Shown: one piece after another, positions 25,480 through 33,604 of the stretch
How the letters are laid out: every line of letters begins with the position of its first letter
How positions within the stretch are numbered: the stretch's first letter is position 1
NCBI RefSeq assembly: GCF_024054565.1
Contig: NZ_JAMXLR010000092.1
Location: 186,001-250,000, forward strand
DNA: 64,000 nucleotides
Origin: Aeoliella straminimaris
Lineage (GTDB): Bacteria > Planctomycetota > Planctomycetia > Pirellulales > Lacipirellulaceae
Reading direction: 5' to 3'
Translations under genes and position numbers: made by a program
Notes under the pieces: generated by a model
The model's database searches: none
The model's input: the letters and a program-made list of their open reading frames with translations, nothing else
Told to the model about the DNA's origin: nothing

Positions 25480-27156
25480 ATGTCGCAAAAATACATTTAT
25501 CAGATGTCTGGCCTCACCAAGAAAATTGGCCAGCGATTGGTGCTCGAAGATGTCTATTTGGCCTTTTATCCCGGCGCGAAGATTGGCGTGCTTGGACGCA
25601 ACGGTGCCGGAAAGAGTACGCTGCTACGGATCATGGCTGGCATAGACAAGGAATTCGACGGCGAAGCTCGGTTAACCGACGGTTTCACGGTGGGCTTACT
25701 ATCCCAGGAGCCGCAGCTCGACCCAGAGAAAGACGTTCAGGGCAATGTGGAAGAGGCCGTGTCCGAGACGCGCGCCATGCTGGCGGAGTTCGAAGCCCTG
25801 GGCGACAAGTATGCCGAGGTGGCGGACGATCCCGACGCCATGGAGAAGCTGATGAACCGGCAGGCCGCGCTGCAGGATCGCATCGACGCCACCAACGCCT
25901 GGGAGCTCGACCGGCAGATCGAAGTGGCCATGAACGCCATGAACCTGCCGCCGGGCGATGCCGAGGTGACGAACCTGTCCGGTGGCGAGCGCCGCCGCGT
26001 GGCGTTGTGTCAGCTGTTGCTCAAAAAGCCCGACTTATTGCTGCTCGACGAACCGACCAACCACCTCGATGCGGAGAGCATCGCCTGGCTCGAAAGGCAC
26101 CTGGCCGAGTACCCCGGCACGATTGTTGCCGTGACGCACGATCGGTACTTCCTCGACAACGTCGCTGGCTGGATTCTGGAAATCGAACGCGGCAAGGGAC
26201 TCCCTTTCGAGGGCAACTACACCGGCTGGCTCGAGCAGAAACGCAAGCGTCTTGAAGTGGAAGAGAAGCAAGAGTCGGCCCGTCAGCGGACTCTCAAACG
26301 CGAGTTGGAATGGGTTCGCTCCTCGCCCAAAGCTCGCCAGTCAAAGAGCAAGGCGCGTATCAGTGCTTACGAGCAAATGGCCAACGAGGACTTCGACGCC
26401 AAAGAGAAGGAGCTGGAAATCCACATCCCGCCCGGGCCGCGGTTGGGTACCCAAGTGATCGAGGCCGTGAACCTGTGCAAGTCGTACGGCGAGAAGGTCC
26501 TGCTCGACAACGTGAACTTCCGCCTGCCGCCGGGCGGCATCGTCGGCATCATCGGACCCAACGGCGCTGGGAAGACCACGCTGCTCAAGATCCTGATGGG
26601 CATGGAAGAGCCCGATAGTGGTTCGCTGGAGGTCGGTCAGACGGTGGAACTCGGCTACGTGGACCAGAGCCGCGATGCCCTTGATCCCAATGCCACGGTG
26701 TACGAGGAGATCTCCGGCGGGCACGAAACGCTCGATATGGGCGGCCACACGCTCAACGCCCGCAGCTACGTGTCGCGGTTCAACTTCCAGAAGACCGACC
26801 AGCAGAAGAAGGTTGGCGTGCTGTCCGGTGGTGAACGCAACCGCGTGCACCTGGCCAAGTTGCTCCGCCGCGGCTCGAACGTCCTGCTGTTGGACGAACC
26901 GACCAACGACCTGGACGTCGACACCCTGCGGGCACTTGAGGAAGCGGTCGCGAACTTTGCCGGCTGTGCGGTTGTCGTGAGTCACGACCGCTGGTTCCTC
27001 GACCGCCTGGCAACGCACATCCTGGCCTTCGAGGGCGACGGCTATGTGCATTACTTCGAAGGCAACTTCGACATGTACGAAAAGCAGCGCCGCGAACGCC
27101 TGGGCGAAGACGCCGACGAACCGAAGAAGTTCAAATACAAGAAGCTGCACGCGTAG
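25480..27156 (+). CDS. ettA: ABC-F protein, energy-dependent translational throttle EttA
   Basis: This 558-residue protein carries two ABC ATPase domains in one chain and no membrane segment. Domain 1 has Walker A GRNGAGKST, signature LSGGERRRVAL and Walker B LLLLDEPTNHLD. Domain 2 has GPNGAGKTT, LSGGERNRVHL and VLLLDEPTNDLD. The P-site linker lies between (about residues 250-305), with an EttA-type arm insertion in domain 1 (EKLMNRQAALQDRIDATNAW). The opening QKYIYQMSGLTKKIG is typical of EttA, which binds the ribosomal E site and gates the first elongation cycle according to the ATP/ADP ratio. No Shine-Dalgarno site is seen before the ATG. Confidence 0.93.
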   Translation: MSQKYIYQMSGLTKKIGQRLVLEDVYLAFYPGAKIGVLGRNGAGKSTLLRIMAGIDKEFDGEARLTDGFTVGLLSQEPQLDPEKDVQGNVEEAVSETRAMLAEFEALGDKYAEVADDPDAMEKLMNRQAALQDRIDATNAWELDRQIEVAMNAMNLPPGDAEVTNLSGGERRRVALCQLLLKKPDLLLLDEPTNHLDAESIAWLERHLAEYPGTIVAVTHDRYFLDNVAGWILEIERGKGLPFEGNYTGWLEQKRKRLEVEEKQESARQRTLKRELEWVRSSPKARQSKSKARISAYEQMANEDFDAKEKELEIHIPPGPRLGTQVIEAVNLCKSYGEKVLLDNVNFRLPPGGIVGIIGPNGAGKTTLLKILMGMEEPDSGSLEVGQTVELGYVDQSRDALDPNATVYEEISGGHETLDMGGHTLNARSYVSRFNFQKTDQQKKVGVLSGGERNRVHLAKLLRRGSNVLLLDEPTNDLDVDTLRALEEAVANFAGCAVVVSHDRWFLDRLATHILAFEGDGYVHYFEGNFDMYEKQRRERLGEDADEPKKFKYKKLHA

Positions 27157-27195
27157 GGTTCTCGAGTTCTATCCGAGTGTTAGGGAATTGAGCCG

Positions 27196-28182
27196 ATGGC
27201 AACTTGGATGGACTGCAGCCAGATCGATCTGGATCTGGAGCTGCCGCTCGCTAAGCGGTTCCTGCCGCATCAAGCGGCAATGCGCGCAGCTGCAGATGAC
27301 TTGTTAACCGCGATGAAGAAGGACCTGCCGGCAGGGGTGTCCCACCTGGCGCACCTGGTCGACCTCCGCACGTTCGGCCGTTTCCGCTCCGAGGCCAAGG
27401 CGCAGGCCAAAGTGATGGGAATCAACTGGCGCGATCTCATGCTCGCCGGTGCCGCGTACGATTTGACGCTGGCCTACTTTGGATGCTCCACGATCGCGGC
27501 CGCCACCAGCGAAGGGCCAGTACTAGCGCGAAATATGGATTGGTGGCCCGAACGACAGTTGGCCCGCCACAGCTATGTAATCCGCAATATGCGCAAGGGG
27601 CGAGCGGAGACGACTGTGGCAGGTTGGCCGGGCTCTATCGGGTTGGTAACCGGGATGTCGGCCCACGGCTTTGCTCTGGCTATGAATGCCGTGGGCGATG
27701 GCGTCGGGCTGCACAAGACTGGCTATCCGGTCATGTTGCATCTGCGGCGCGTTGTTGATGAATGCAAGAGCTTTGGCGAGGCTGTCGAACGAGTTAGCAA
27801 GCAAACGTTGGCCGCCCCCTGCTTGGTGACCATTGTCGGCACAGAGAACGATGAGCGTGTGTGTGTTGAGCGGATGCCGACGACGGCCAACCTGCGCTAT
27901 GCTGACGGCGATTCGCCCTTACTTACGACCAATCACTTTCGATTCGGAGAAGGCGATTCGCGAGATGGCGTCGGCACCCTACAGTCAACCAGTTGCGGTC
28001 GTTTGCAGGGGATGCAAGACATGCTACGAGACAAGGAGGAGGAACTTTCCGATGAGCACCTGCTCTATATCTTGAGTGGCGAACGCGTGCGGCTAGCCAT
28101 TACCGCCCAGCACATCATCATGCGCCCTCGCGAGAATCGCTTGAGGCTGTGCGTTCCAAAGTCCCTGCTAGAAAGCAACTGA
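27196..28182 (+). CDS. Cysteine Ntn-hydrolase, acid ceramidase / C45 acyltransferase-like
   Basis: This 328-residue protein carries the N-terminal-nucleophile signature FGCSTIAAATSEGPVLARNMDW; Cys97 would become the catalytic N-terminal residue after self-cleavage. The downstream MSAHGFALAMNAVGDG and LLTTNHFRF segments also match the acid-ceramidase / N-acylethanolamine amidase / C45 peptidase group, which hydrolyses linear amide bonds, for example in bile salts, N-acyl lipids or penicillins. There is no signal peptide, so it is probably cytoplasmic. It follows ettA by 39 bases and may be co-transcribed. The substrate is unknown. Confidence 0.75.
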   Translation: MATWMDCSQIDLDLELPLAKRFLPHQAAMRAAADDLLTAMKKDLPAGVSHLAHLVDLRTFGRFRSEAKAQAKVMGINWRDLMLAGAAYDLTLAYFGCSTIAAATSEGPVLARNMDWWPERQLARHSYVIRNMRKGRAETTVAGWPGSIGLVTGMSAHGFALAMNAVGDGVGLHKTGYPVMLHLRRVVDECKSFGEAVERVSKQTLAAPCLVTIVGTENDERVCVERMPTTANLRYADGDSPLLTTNHFRFGEGDSRDGVGTLQSTSCGRLQGMQDMLRDKEEELSDEHLLYILSGERVRLAITAQHIIMRPRENRLRLCVPKSLLESN

Positions 28183-28185
28183 GCA

Positions 28186-29187
28186 TTACTCCGTCATAGT
28201 TTCCCCACGCAACTGTGCCGCCAGGTCCTGCAGGAACGAGACAAACGAGTCGCTGGCCATGAACGAGAGAATCTCGGCCACAATTTCGCGTAGGGCCTGA
28301 CGTACCGGCTCGCGGTGGCACGGCGAGTCGTCGGTGGTTTCTTCGTCGGCGCCATCATCCACGCCTTCGTCCGTTCCGTCATCGGTCCCATCATCGTTTC
28401 CGTCGTCAACGCCATCATCCGGTTCGTCGTCGGTATCGTCATCCACGCCATCGTCGGTCGGATCCTCGACCAGCACAATGGCGTCGATCCATGCTGTGAA
28501 CGCGTCGACGCGGGCGTTGAAGGCCATGTCGCCCAGCGAGGCATCTTGCTTCGTGCCGCCTGAGGTGGTGCAGGCGATGTACATCTCGCCGGCCACCTGA
28601 ATGAAGCCTGGGCCGCCCGAGTCGCCAGGGGCCGTATTCGATTCGCTGGCGTCATCGTAGTTCCAGTAGATGAACAAGTCGTCGACCTCATCGATGGTCG
28701 TGACGCCCACCTGCTTGGTGCCAAAGGTGCCATTGGTTCCCCCTTCGGCAGTTCCTCCGGCTCCGAAGCCGACGATGGTTAGCATATCGCCCACCAACGG
28801 AGTGCCGCGGAAGATCTCCATAGGTTCGATGTCGCCAACTGCTTCGGATAGTTCGAGTACGGCGATGTCGTTTTCGAACGACAGGGGATCGAATCCCGAG
28901 TGAATGTCGACTTTCACCGTCGTGTAGGTCCGGTCGCCAAGTGTGAAGGTGCCAGTCGTTTCGCCTTCGATAAACTGGGCACAATGAGCAGCCGTGAGAA
29001 CGTGTCTCGCGGAGATGAGGGTTCCCGTGCAGAACCCGCCGGAATTGGCTGTCCCCACAATGCCCACCGCCGCAAAGTCATCCGTCGGTTGTCCGTTGAT
29101 GATCCTGGCGATCGGCATTTGCGCGCTCGCAACGGTGGGGATCAGCAGGCAGATTGCAACTAAAACACGTTGAGCGGCCGAGAACAT
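28186..29187 (-). CDS. Secreted trypsin-like serine protease with acidic repeat tail
   Basis: This 333-residue protein has a signal peptide (FSAAQRVLVAICLLIPTVASA). The chymotrypsin-fold domain starts at IARIINGQP and has the catalytic triad in LTAAHC, NDIAVLEL and GDSGGP, with GGFCTGTLIS before the His. After about residue 245 comes a tail of about 45 residues made almost only of Asp, Gly, Thr, Val and Glu in DDG[VTN]-type units, then a short region with one Cys and a helix (LREIVAEILSFMASDSFV). AAGGAG supports the start at 29187. The acidic tail could bind calcium, as in surface linkers. Confidence 0.85.
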   Translation of the reverse strand: MFSAAQRVLVAICLLIPTVASAQMPIARIINGQPTDDFAAVGIVGTANSGGFCTGTLISARHVLTAAHCAQFIEGETTGTFTLGDRTYTTVKVDIHSGFDPLSFENDIAVLELSEAVGDIEPMEIFRGTPLVGDMLTIVGFGAGGTAEGGTNGTFGTKQVGVTTIDEVDDLFIYWNYDDASESNTAPGDSGGPGFIQVAGEMYIACTTSGGTKQDASLGDMAFNARVDAFTAWIDAIVLVEDPTDDGVDDDTDDEPDDGVDDGNDDGTDDGTDEGVDDGADEETTDDSPCHREPVRQALREIVAEILSFMASDSFVSFLQDLAAQLRGETMTE

Positions 29188-29485
29188 AGGTTTTCGCTCC
29201 TTGGCGAGAGAGACCCTATCAGCTGTGCCAACAGAAAATGGCGTAGATGGCAGCAATAGCGGAAGGACGGAGTTGGTTCGGACTGCGCCACGTTGATTCG
29301 ATCATCAAACCCCACGCCAGGCGGTTCGTTCCGCTGAGGAGGCTCGGATTTGTGTTTGCACTACATTTGACGGTTGCCGGTGATGCCTCGATTTCCTAGA
29401 TTCACAGGTGCGTTCTGTTGCTTTCAACCGCTGGACGCGACGAGCGCGCATTTCCCCTTTCCTTCTAGCAGGAGCCAATTAAGCA

Positions 29486-29749
29486 ATGAGTGTGGTCCGC
29501 GTCGGTTCGACGAAGAAGTTTGCAGACAACTGGGATTCGATCTTTGGTGGTGGCAAGAGCACCAAGTCGACCAAGAAGAAGTCCGCCAAGAAGAAGACGG
29601 CTACTGCGAAGTCGGCCAAGAAAAAGTCGGCCAAGAAGGCGACGGGGGCCACCTCGAAGAAAAAGGCTACCAAGAAGAAGGCCTCGACCACAAAAGCCGC
29701 CAGCAAAAAGGGGGCCCCGAAAAAGACCGCGAAGAAGCGGAAAAAGTAG
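29486..29749 (+). CDS. Lys/Ala-rich histone H1-like protein
   Basis: This is an 87-residue protein: a short N-terminus (MSVVRVGSTKKFADNWDSIF) followed by about 65 residues that are nearly all Lys, Ala, Ser and Thr in KKKSAKKA-type units, like the tail of histone H1 and bacterial Hc1/HctB-type proteins. Such tails bind DNA without sequence specificity and compact the chromosome, in keeping with the condensed nucleoids described for planctomycetes. GGAG lies about 11 bases before the ATG. A nucleoid role is inferred from composition. Confidence 0.8.
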   Translation: MSVVRVGSTKKFADNWDSIFGGGKSTKSTKKKSAKKKTATAKSAKKKSAKKATGATSKKKATKKKASTTKAASKKGAPKKTAKKRKK

Positions 29750-29823
29750 CCCCGCGTGGCACCTCGCTGCAACCTTGGATGCTGGCTCGGTTGAGTAAGT
29801 CCCCCCCTCGCTGGTGGGGAACT

Positions 29824-29847
29824 CATTCGCCACAACCGGTGCGAATG
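29824..29847 (+). other. 7-bp inverted repeat between the H1-like gene and the next gene
   Basis: CATTCGC (29824-29830) and GCGAATG (29841-29847) are exact reverse complements around a 10-base spacer. It sits 75 bases after the H1-like stop and has no T-run. It could be an operator for the following gene or a transcript-end hairpin. Confidence 0.35.
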
Positions 29848-30026
29848 GAATCTGGACCCGGAGGTGGAGTTGAGGAAACGGCCGTTTTCCTTATCCAACC
29901 CGCAGTTTTTGGCCGATTCCTCTAGCTGAACCTTAAGCGAAGCGCTATAATGTGGGGCTACATGTTTTTGGCGGGGAAGCCCCTCGCCCAACCAAACTTT
30001 TTACCGCGTTTGTAGGAGTGACGACC

Positions 30027-30353
30027 ATGGGAACCGTTCGTGCAGCATGGGAGGACGAAGAGAACAACCGCCGCGTCGACCTGGTAGTTGGCTACCAGGT
30101 GACCACAGGGCAGGTTGAAATCGACAACGTCACTCCCCATCGTGTTCATTTTTCTTGCCCCGAGTCGGGCGAGACCCTTCGCTCTGTTGGCGTACACACC
30201 GAGACTGGCAAGCAGCTGTTGCTGGAGCGTGCGTTGGCCGCTGGCGCCATCGACCGTATCCGTCATCACCTGAGCGAGACCGACGTCCACGACGTACCGC
30301 ATCCCGCGGACACCGTGCACGAGGCGTTCGAAACGCCGTCCGTGACTGTCTAA
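30027..30353 (+). CDS. Small acidic protein of unknown function, His-rich C-terminus
   Basis: This is a 108-residue protein; the ATG at 30027 follows TAGGAGTGACGACC, a good ribosome site, which excludes the upstream codon at 29952. The N-terminal half is a predicted beta-rich domain (RVDLVVGYQVTTGQVEIDNVTP). The C-terminal half is helical, with clustered His and Glu (IRHHLSETDVHDVPHPADTVHEAF), which could bind metal. It is followed by a terminator-like hairpin that ends just before pcm. No family recognised. Confidence 0.65.
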   Translation: MGTVRAAWEDEENNRRVDLVVGYQVTTGQVEIDNVTPHRVHFSCPESGETLRSVGVHTETGKQLLLERALAAGAIDRIRHHLSETDVHDVPHPADTVHEAFETPSVTV

Positions 30354-30379
30354 GCACAGGCAGACAACGCAATACAGCT

Positions 30380-30421
30380 CAGGCCGCTAGCCGCCAGTCG
30401 GATAGCGGCCTGTTCTATTTT
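30380..30421 (+). terminator. Terminator-like hairpin directly upstream of pcm
   Basis: CAGGCCGCTA (30380-30389) pairs perfectly with TAGCGGCCTG (30403-30412), followed by TTCTATTTTA. It fits an intrinsic terminator of the preceding gene (27 bases after its stop). It ends only 12 bases before the pcm ATG, leaving no room for a Shine-Dalgarno site in between. Confidence 0.8.
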
Positions 30422-30424
30422 ACA

Positions 30425-31039
30425 ATGGACCTTTTCCAAGAACTCGCACAGCTCGGCATCACCGACCAACGAGTACTCGACGCGATGCGGCGAGTGCCCC
30501 GCGAGCAGTTTGTGCCCCCGTTTCTCCGCGATCGCGCTTACGAGAATCGACCGCTCCCTATCGGTAACGAGCAGACAATTTCTCAACCGCTGGTCGTTGC
30601 TGAAATGATTCAGCATGCCGTCCCCAGCACGGATGGGCGAGTGCTGGATGTCGGAACGGGCTCTGGGTATCAGGCCGCGATCCTGGCCGAGCTGTACGAG
30701 CGGGTTTACACCGTGGAGATTGTCGAGCCCCTGCAACGTGGGGCTCAAAAGGTGCTCGGCCAATTGGGCTACACGAACATCGAGTACCGCTTGGGCGACG
30801 GCTCTCAGGGTTGGCCCGAACACGCTCCGTACGACGCCATCGTCGTGGCCGCCGCTCCCCGTGCCATTCCGCCAGCATTCATCGAGCAGCTTGCCCCCGG
30901 CGGTAGGTTGGTGATCCCCGTCGGCACGGCCAGAAAGCAGCATCTCACGGTTGTTGAGAAACTGCAGGATGGATCGCTTCGCGAGATGAGGGTGGCGCCC
31001 GTGTCGTTTGTGCCGCTGGTGGATGGCGACCCAGGTTGA
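30425..31039 (+). CDS. pcm: Protein-L-isoaspartate O-methyltransferase
   Basis: This 204-residue enzyme repairs isoaspartyl residues in aged proteins using S-adenosylmethionine. Family signatures are present: VPREQFVPPFLRDRAYENRP, the substrate-binding QTISQP, SAM motif I VLDVGTGSGYQAAIL, IEYRLGDGSQGW (post I/motif II) and LAPGGRLVIPVG. Length is typical. The ATG at 30425 is the natural start by family comparison, yet it follows an intrinsic-terminator-like hairpin by only 12 bases with no visible ribosome site, so the message may be leaderless or very short-leadered. It ends 21 bases from the convergent efpL gene. Confidence 0.93.
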   Translation: MDLFQELAQLGITDQRVLDAMRRVPREQFVPPFLRDRAYENRPLPIGNEQTISQPLVVAEMIQHAVPSTDGRVLDVGTGSGYQAAILAELYERVYTVEIVEPLQRGAQKVLGQLGYTNIEYRLGDGSQGWPEHAPYDAIVVAAAPRAIPPAFIEQLAPGGRLVIPVGTARKQHLTVVEKLQDGSLREMRVAPVSFVPLVDGDPG

Positions 31040-31060
31040 TCCACCTTGCAAACTTTGCCC

Positions 31061-31624
31061 TTACGCCCGCCCCAGGAACTCGTGCGTCCGCGTGTCGACC
31101 TTAATCTTCTCGCCTTCCTTCAGGTACTCGGGCACCTGGATCGAGCAGCCGGTTTCCAGAGTGGCGGGTTTGGTGCGGCCGGTGGCGCTGTTGCCTTTGA
31201 CGCCGGGGTCGGTTTGCGAGATGGTCAGCTCCACGGTGGCCGGCACCTGCAGGCCGACGCACTCGCCGTCGTAGATCAGGGCGATTAGGCCTTCGAGGCC
31301 TTCGGCGACGTACTTCATCTCGTTTTCGACGTCCGTCGCGGCGATGGAGTACTGGTTATAGTCTTCCGAGTCCAAGAGGTGCACTGATTCGGCATCAGTA
31401 TACATCAGTGTGACTTCCCGTTTCTGGAAGTCGGCATCTTCCAGGTTGTCGGTGCCTTTGCAGACCAGGTCGGCCTTCTGCTTGGTGACCAGGTTGCGAG
31501 CGCGGAACTTGTACAGCGTGTTGCCACCCCGGGCCGAGGGGCTTTGCACGGTGACAGTTTCCAGAATGTGGGGGGCTTCGTTGTGCTTGAAAACGGTGCC
31601 GGTCTTGAGGTCTTTGGCGAGCAT
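31061..31624 (-). CDS. efpL: Elongation factor P paralogue EfpL (YeiP type)
   Basis: This 187-residue protein has the three beta-barrel domains of EF-P. The loop reads VQSPSARGGNTLYKF, which matches the YeiP/EfpL loop (QSPTARGAATLYK) with an Arg at the tip (Arg32) rather than the modifiable Lys of canonical EF-P. The C-terminal IQVPEYLKEGEKIKVDTRTHEFLGRA is conserved throughout the family. EfpL relieves ribosome stalling at polyproline and related motifs without lysine modification. It is the last gene of the proC operon, after a 114-base gap. Several proteins in this window are Pro-rich, including the TolC-like tail, so such a factor is relevant. Confidence 0.85.
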   Translation of the reverse strand: MLAKDLKTGTVFKHNEAPHILETVTVQSPSARGGNTLYKFRARNLVTKQKADLVCKGTDNLEDADFQKREVTLMYTDAESVHLLDSEDYNQYSIAATDVENEMKYVAEGLEGLIALIYDGECVGLQVPATVELTISQTDPGVKGNSATGRTKPATLETGCSIQVPEYLKEGEKIKVDTRTHEFLGRA

Positions 31625-31738
31625 CTTTTTGTGGCGGGGGAAGGGCAGGAGGAAGGGGAAGTGCCGATCGGAAAAGCATACCAGGAGAACCCCGAAGTCG
31701 GGAAGCGAGGTCGCAGGGCAGGGCACTCGCACTCCGCT

Positions 31739-32245
31739 TTAGGCCATGATGTCGCCGCTCGCCGGGTCGAAAGCGATGCCACCGGTCAGCCGGGCCAGGG
31801 CATCGACTACCGTGATCAGACTGGCCGGGTCGAGGGCCTCGTCCAGCAGGCTTTCTTCGTCTTCCTCTTCGCCCAAGCCGTAATCATCGGGGCCTTCGGC
31901 CAGCCGCTCGAAATGCATGACGTCTAAGCGGGCATCGGCGCGGACCAATTGTGCCAGTTGGTCGCCATCGAGTTGCTTACGCAATTGCTTGGCGAGTTCG
32001 CCGCTCTGCTCGACTACGAGGTCGCCTGCTTCGTAGCTGATCTCCATCGCGGCGTTGTCCTCGGGCGCCTGGACCACGGCCGAGGTGAATAGTCCCTCGT
32101 CATTGGCCTCAAGGTTCGACACGCTGAGCCGACTGCTTGCTTCGGCGATGGCCGCTTCCACCTGCGCCAGCGTAGGCCGGTCGCTGGATGAGAACATGAC
32201 GAAGTAAGTCTCGCGCCAGGCCAGCTGTTCACTCTTGTCTGACAT
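31739..32245 (-). CDS. Acidic protein of unknown function, 168 residues
   Basis: This is a soluble acidic protein with no signal peptide. The first 60 residues (YFVMFSSSDRPTLAQVEAAI through VSNLEANDEGLFTSAVVQAP) look like an alpha/beta fold. The middle is helical (SGELAKQLRKQLDGDQLAQL) and the C-terminus is very acidic (GLGEEEDEESLLDEALD). I recognise no family. The ATG at 32245 has AAAGGAT upstream. It lies 23 bases after the 78-residue gene, in the run proC - 78 aa - 168 aa - efpL. Confidence 0.65.
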   Translation of the reverse strand: MSDKSEQLAWRETYFVMFSSSDRPTLAQVEAAIAEASSRLSVSNLEANDEGLFTSAVVQAPEDNAAMEISYEAGDLVVEQSGELAKQLRKQLDGDQLAQLVRADARLDVMHFERLAEGPDDYGLGEEEDEESLLDEALDPASLITVVDALARLTGGIAFDPASGDIMA

Positions 32246-32268
32246 AGTGAGTATCCTTTTCTCCGCTG

Positions 32269-32505
32269 TTACCAGTCTTCGTCGTCGTCGGGAATGCCTT
32301 CGCCACCTTGCCAGGTTTCGAGCTTGTTGAGCATACTGTCGCGCTCTTCCTGATTGGCCCAAACAGACTCGCCCTGCTCGAGGCGGATTTCGTAATATCC
32401 TTCGCGAATGCAATCCTCCTCGCCACAGAAGTGGGGAGTCGCTGCTACCCACATCACGCGGTACAGAGGGACTTGCTTGTCGTCGACCAGGCACATTATC
32501 GACAT
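32269..32505 (-). CDS. Small Cys/Trp-containing protein, 78 residues
   Basis: The ATG at 32505 (MSIMCLVDDKQVPLYRVMW) is preceded by GGAG. The protein is acidic, with HFCGEEDCIREGYYEIRLEQ in the middle; a Cys pair separated by four residues with a nearby His could bind a metal. It ends in a DDDEDW tail. No family recognised. It is the second gene of the proC unit: 58 bases after proC and 23 bases before the next gene. Confidence 0.6.
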   Translation of the reverse strand: MSIMCLVDDKQVPLYRVMWVAATPHFCGEEDCIREGYYEIRLEQGESVWANQEERDSMLNKLETWQGGEGIPDDDEDW

Positions 32506-32563
32506 TGAGTTTGCTCCAAATTTGATCAGTAGTATCGAAGCGAGTCTGTTTTCGTCGGGGTGG

Positions 32564-33379
32564 CTATTGTTTTCCCAGTTCACAGGACCGGTTGGCGGCT
32601 GCCTTCACGGCGGCCACCACGGCTGCTCGCAGACCGCCCTGTTCCAGGGCCTCGAGCCCGGCGATGGTTGTACCGCCCGGGCTGGTCACGGCGTCGCGCA
32701 GGGCGGCCGGATGCTCGCCGGTCGAGGCCACCATCTGGGCCGAACCCAGCACGGTTTGCACTGCCAGTTGGTGAGCCACCTGGCGGGGCAAGCCCGCCAG
32801 CACGCCGCCATCGCTCATGGCCTCTATCATAGTATAAACAAACGCGGGGCCCGACCCCGACAACCCGGTAACTGCGTCCAACAGGTATTCGGGCAGCTCG
32901 ATGGCGATGCCGACCGCCTCGAGCAGTTCCGACACGCACTTCAGGTCGTCAGCGGTGGCGTGGTTTCCGCCCGCGTAGCCACTGGCTCCGCGACCGACCA
33001 GACAGGGGGTATTGGGCATCACTCGCACCACCCGCGCCGAAGAGCCCAGCCCGGTTTCGAGTTTTACGAGTGGAACCCCAGCGGCAATCGACACGAACAG
33101 CGGAGTGCATTCTGCGGATTTCGGCAGATTGGCCAGTACCTTCGCCATCATCTGCGGTTTCACGGACAGCACTACGATCTCGCTCCCGGTTGACACCTTG
33201 GCGTTATCGGCATCCACCGTGCAGCCGGCCACTTGTTGCGCAAAGGCAGCTCGGCCCGCCTCGCTGGGATCGCTCGCGATAATCTCGTCCGCCGTGGCCA
33301 ATTGGGCTTCCACCAACCCGGTGGCCAGGGCCGTCGCCATGCGGCCCGCACCGATAAAACCGTACTTGTACTTCGCCAT
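32564..33379 (-). CDS. proC: Pyrroline-5-carboxylate reductase
   Basis: This 271-residue enzyme makes the last step of proline synthesis, reducing pyrroline-5-carboxylate with NAD(P)H. The N-terminal Rossmann motif is IGAGRMATALATGL. Conserved SVKPQMMAKVL, VVRVMPNTPCLVGRGASGY and the signature DAVTGLSGSGPAFVY, with GLPRQVAHQLAVQTVLGSA, are all present. Length is normal. It heads a minus-strand run ending with efpL; proline supply and an EF-P paralogue in one run is a notable but possibly accidental pairing. Confidence 0.95.
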   Translation of the reverse strand: MAKYKYGFIGAGRMATALATGLVEAQLATADEIIASDPSEAGRAAFAQQVAGCTVDADNAKVSTGSEIVVLSVKPQMMAKVLANLPKSAECTPLFVSIAAGVPLVKLETGLGSSARVVRVMPNTPCLVGRGASGYAGGNHATADDLKCVSELLEAVGIAIELPEYLLDAVTGLSGSGPAFVYTMIEAMSDGGVLAGLPRQVAHQLAVQTVLGSAQMVASTGEHPAALRDAVTSPGGTTIAGLEALEQGGLRAAVVAAVKAAANRSCELGKQ

Positions 33380-33604
33380 CTTCGAAATTTTCCGCCTCGC
33401 AGTTCAGGGAAATTGGGACCGGCAGGGTTGCTAGCGTTGAGCCTAAACTCCCGCCACGCGGGGGGCAAGCTCGATGTGCCGTGCTAGCTGCCTGGGGAAC
33501 CTCCAGAAGCTACTTCCTAAATGGTCTGGACGTGCGGGCACCAGCTTGCGAAACTCCCGCCGCTTGAGTTCTGACAGTATTTCCCCCGACCAGGAATCGG
33601 AGCA

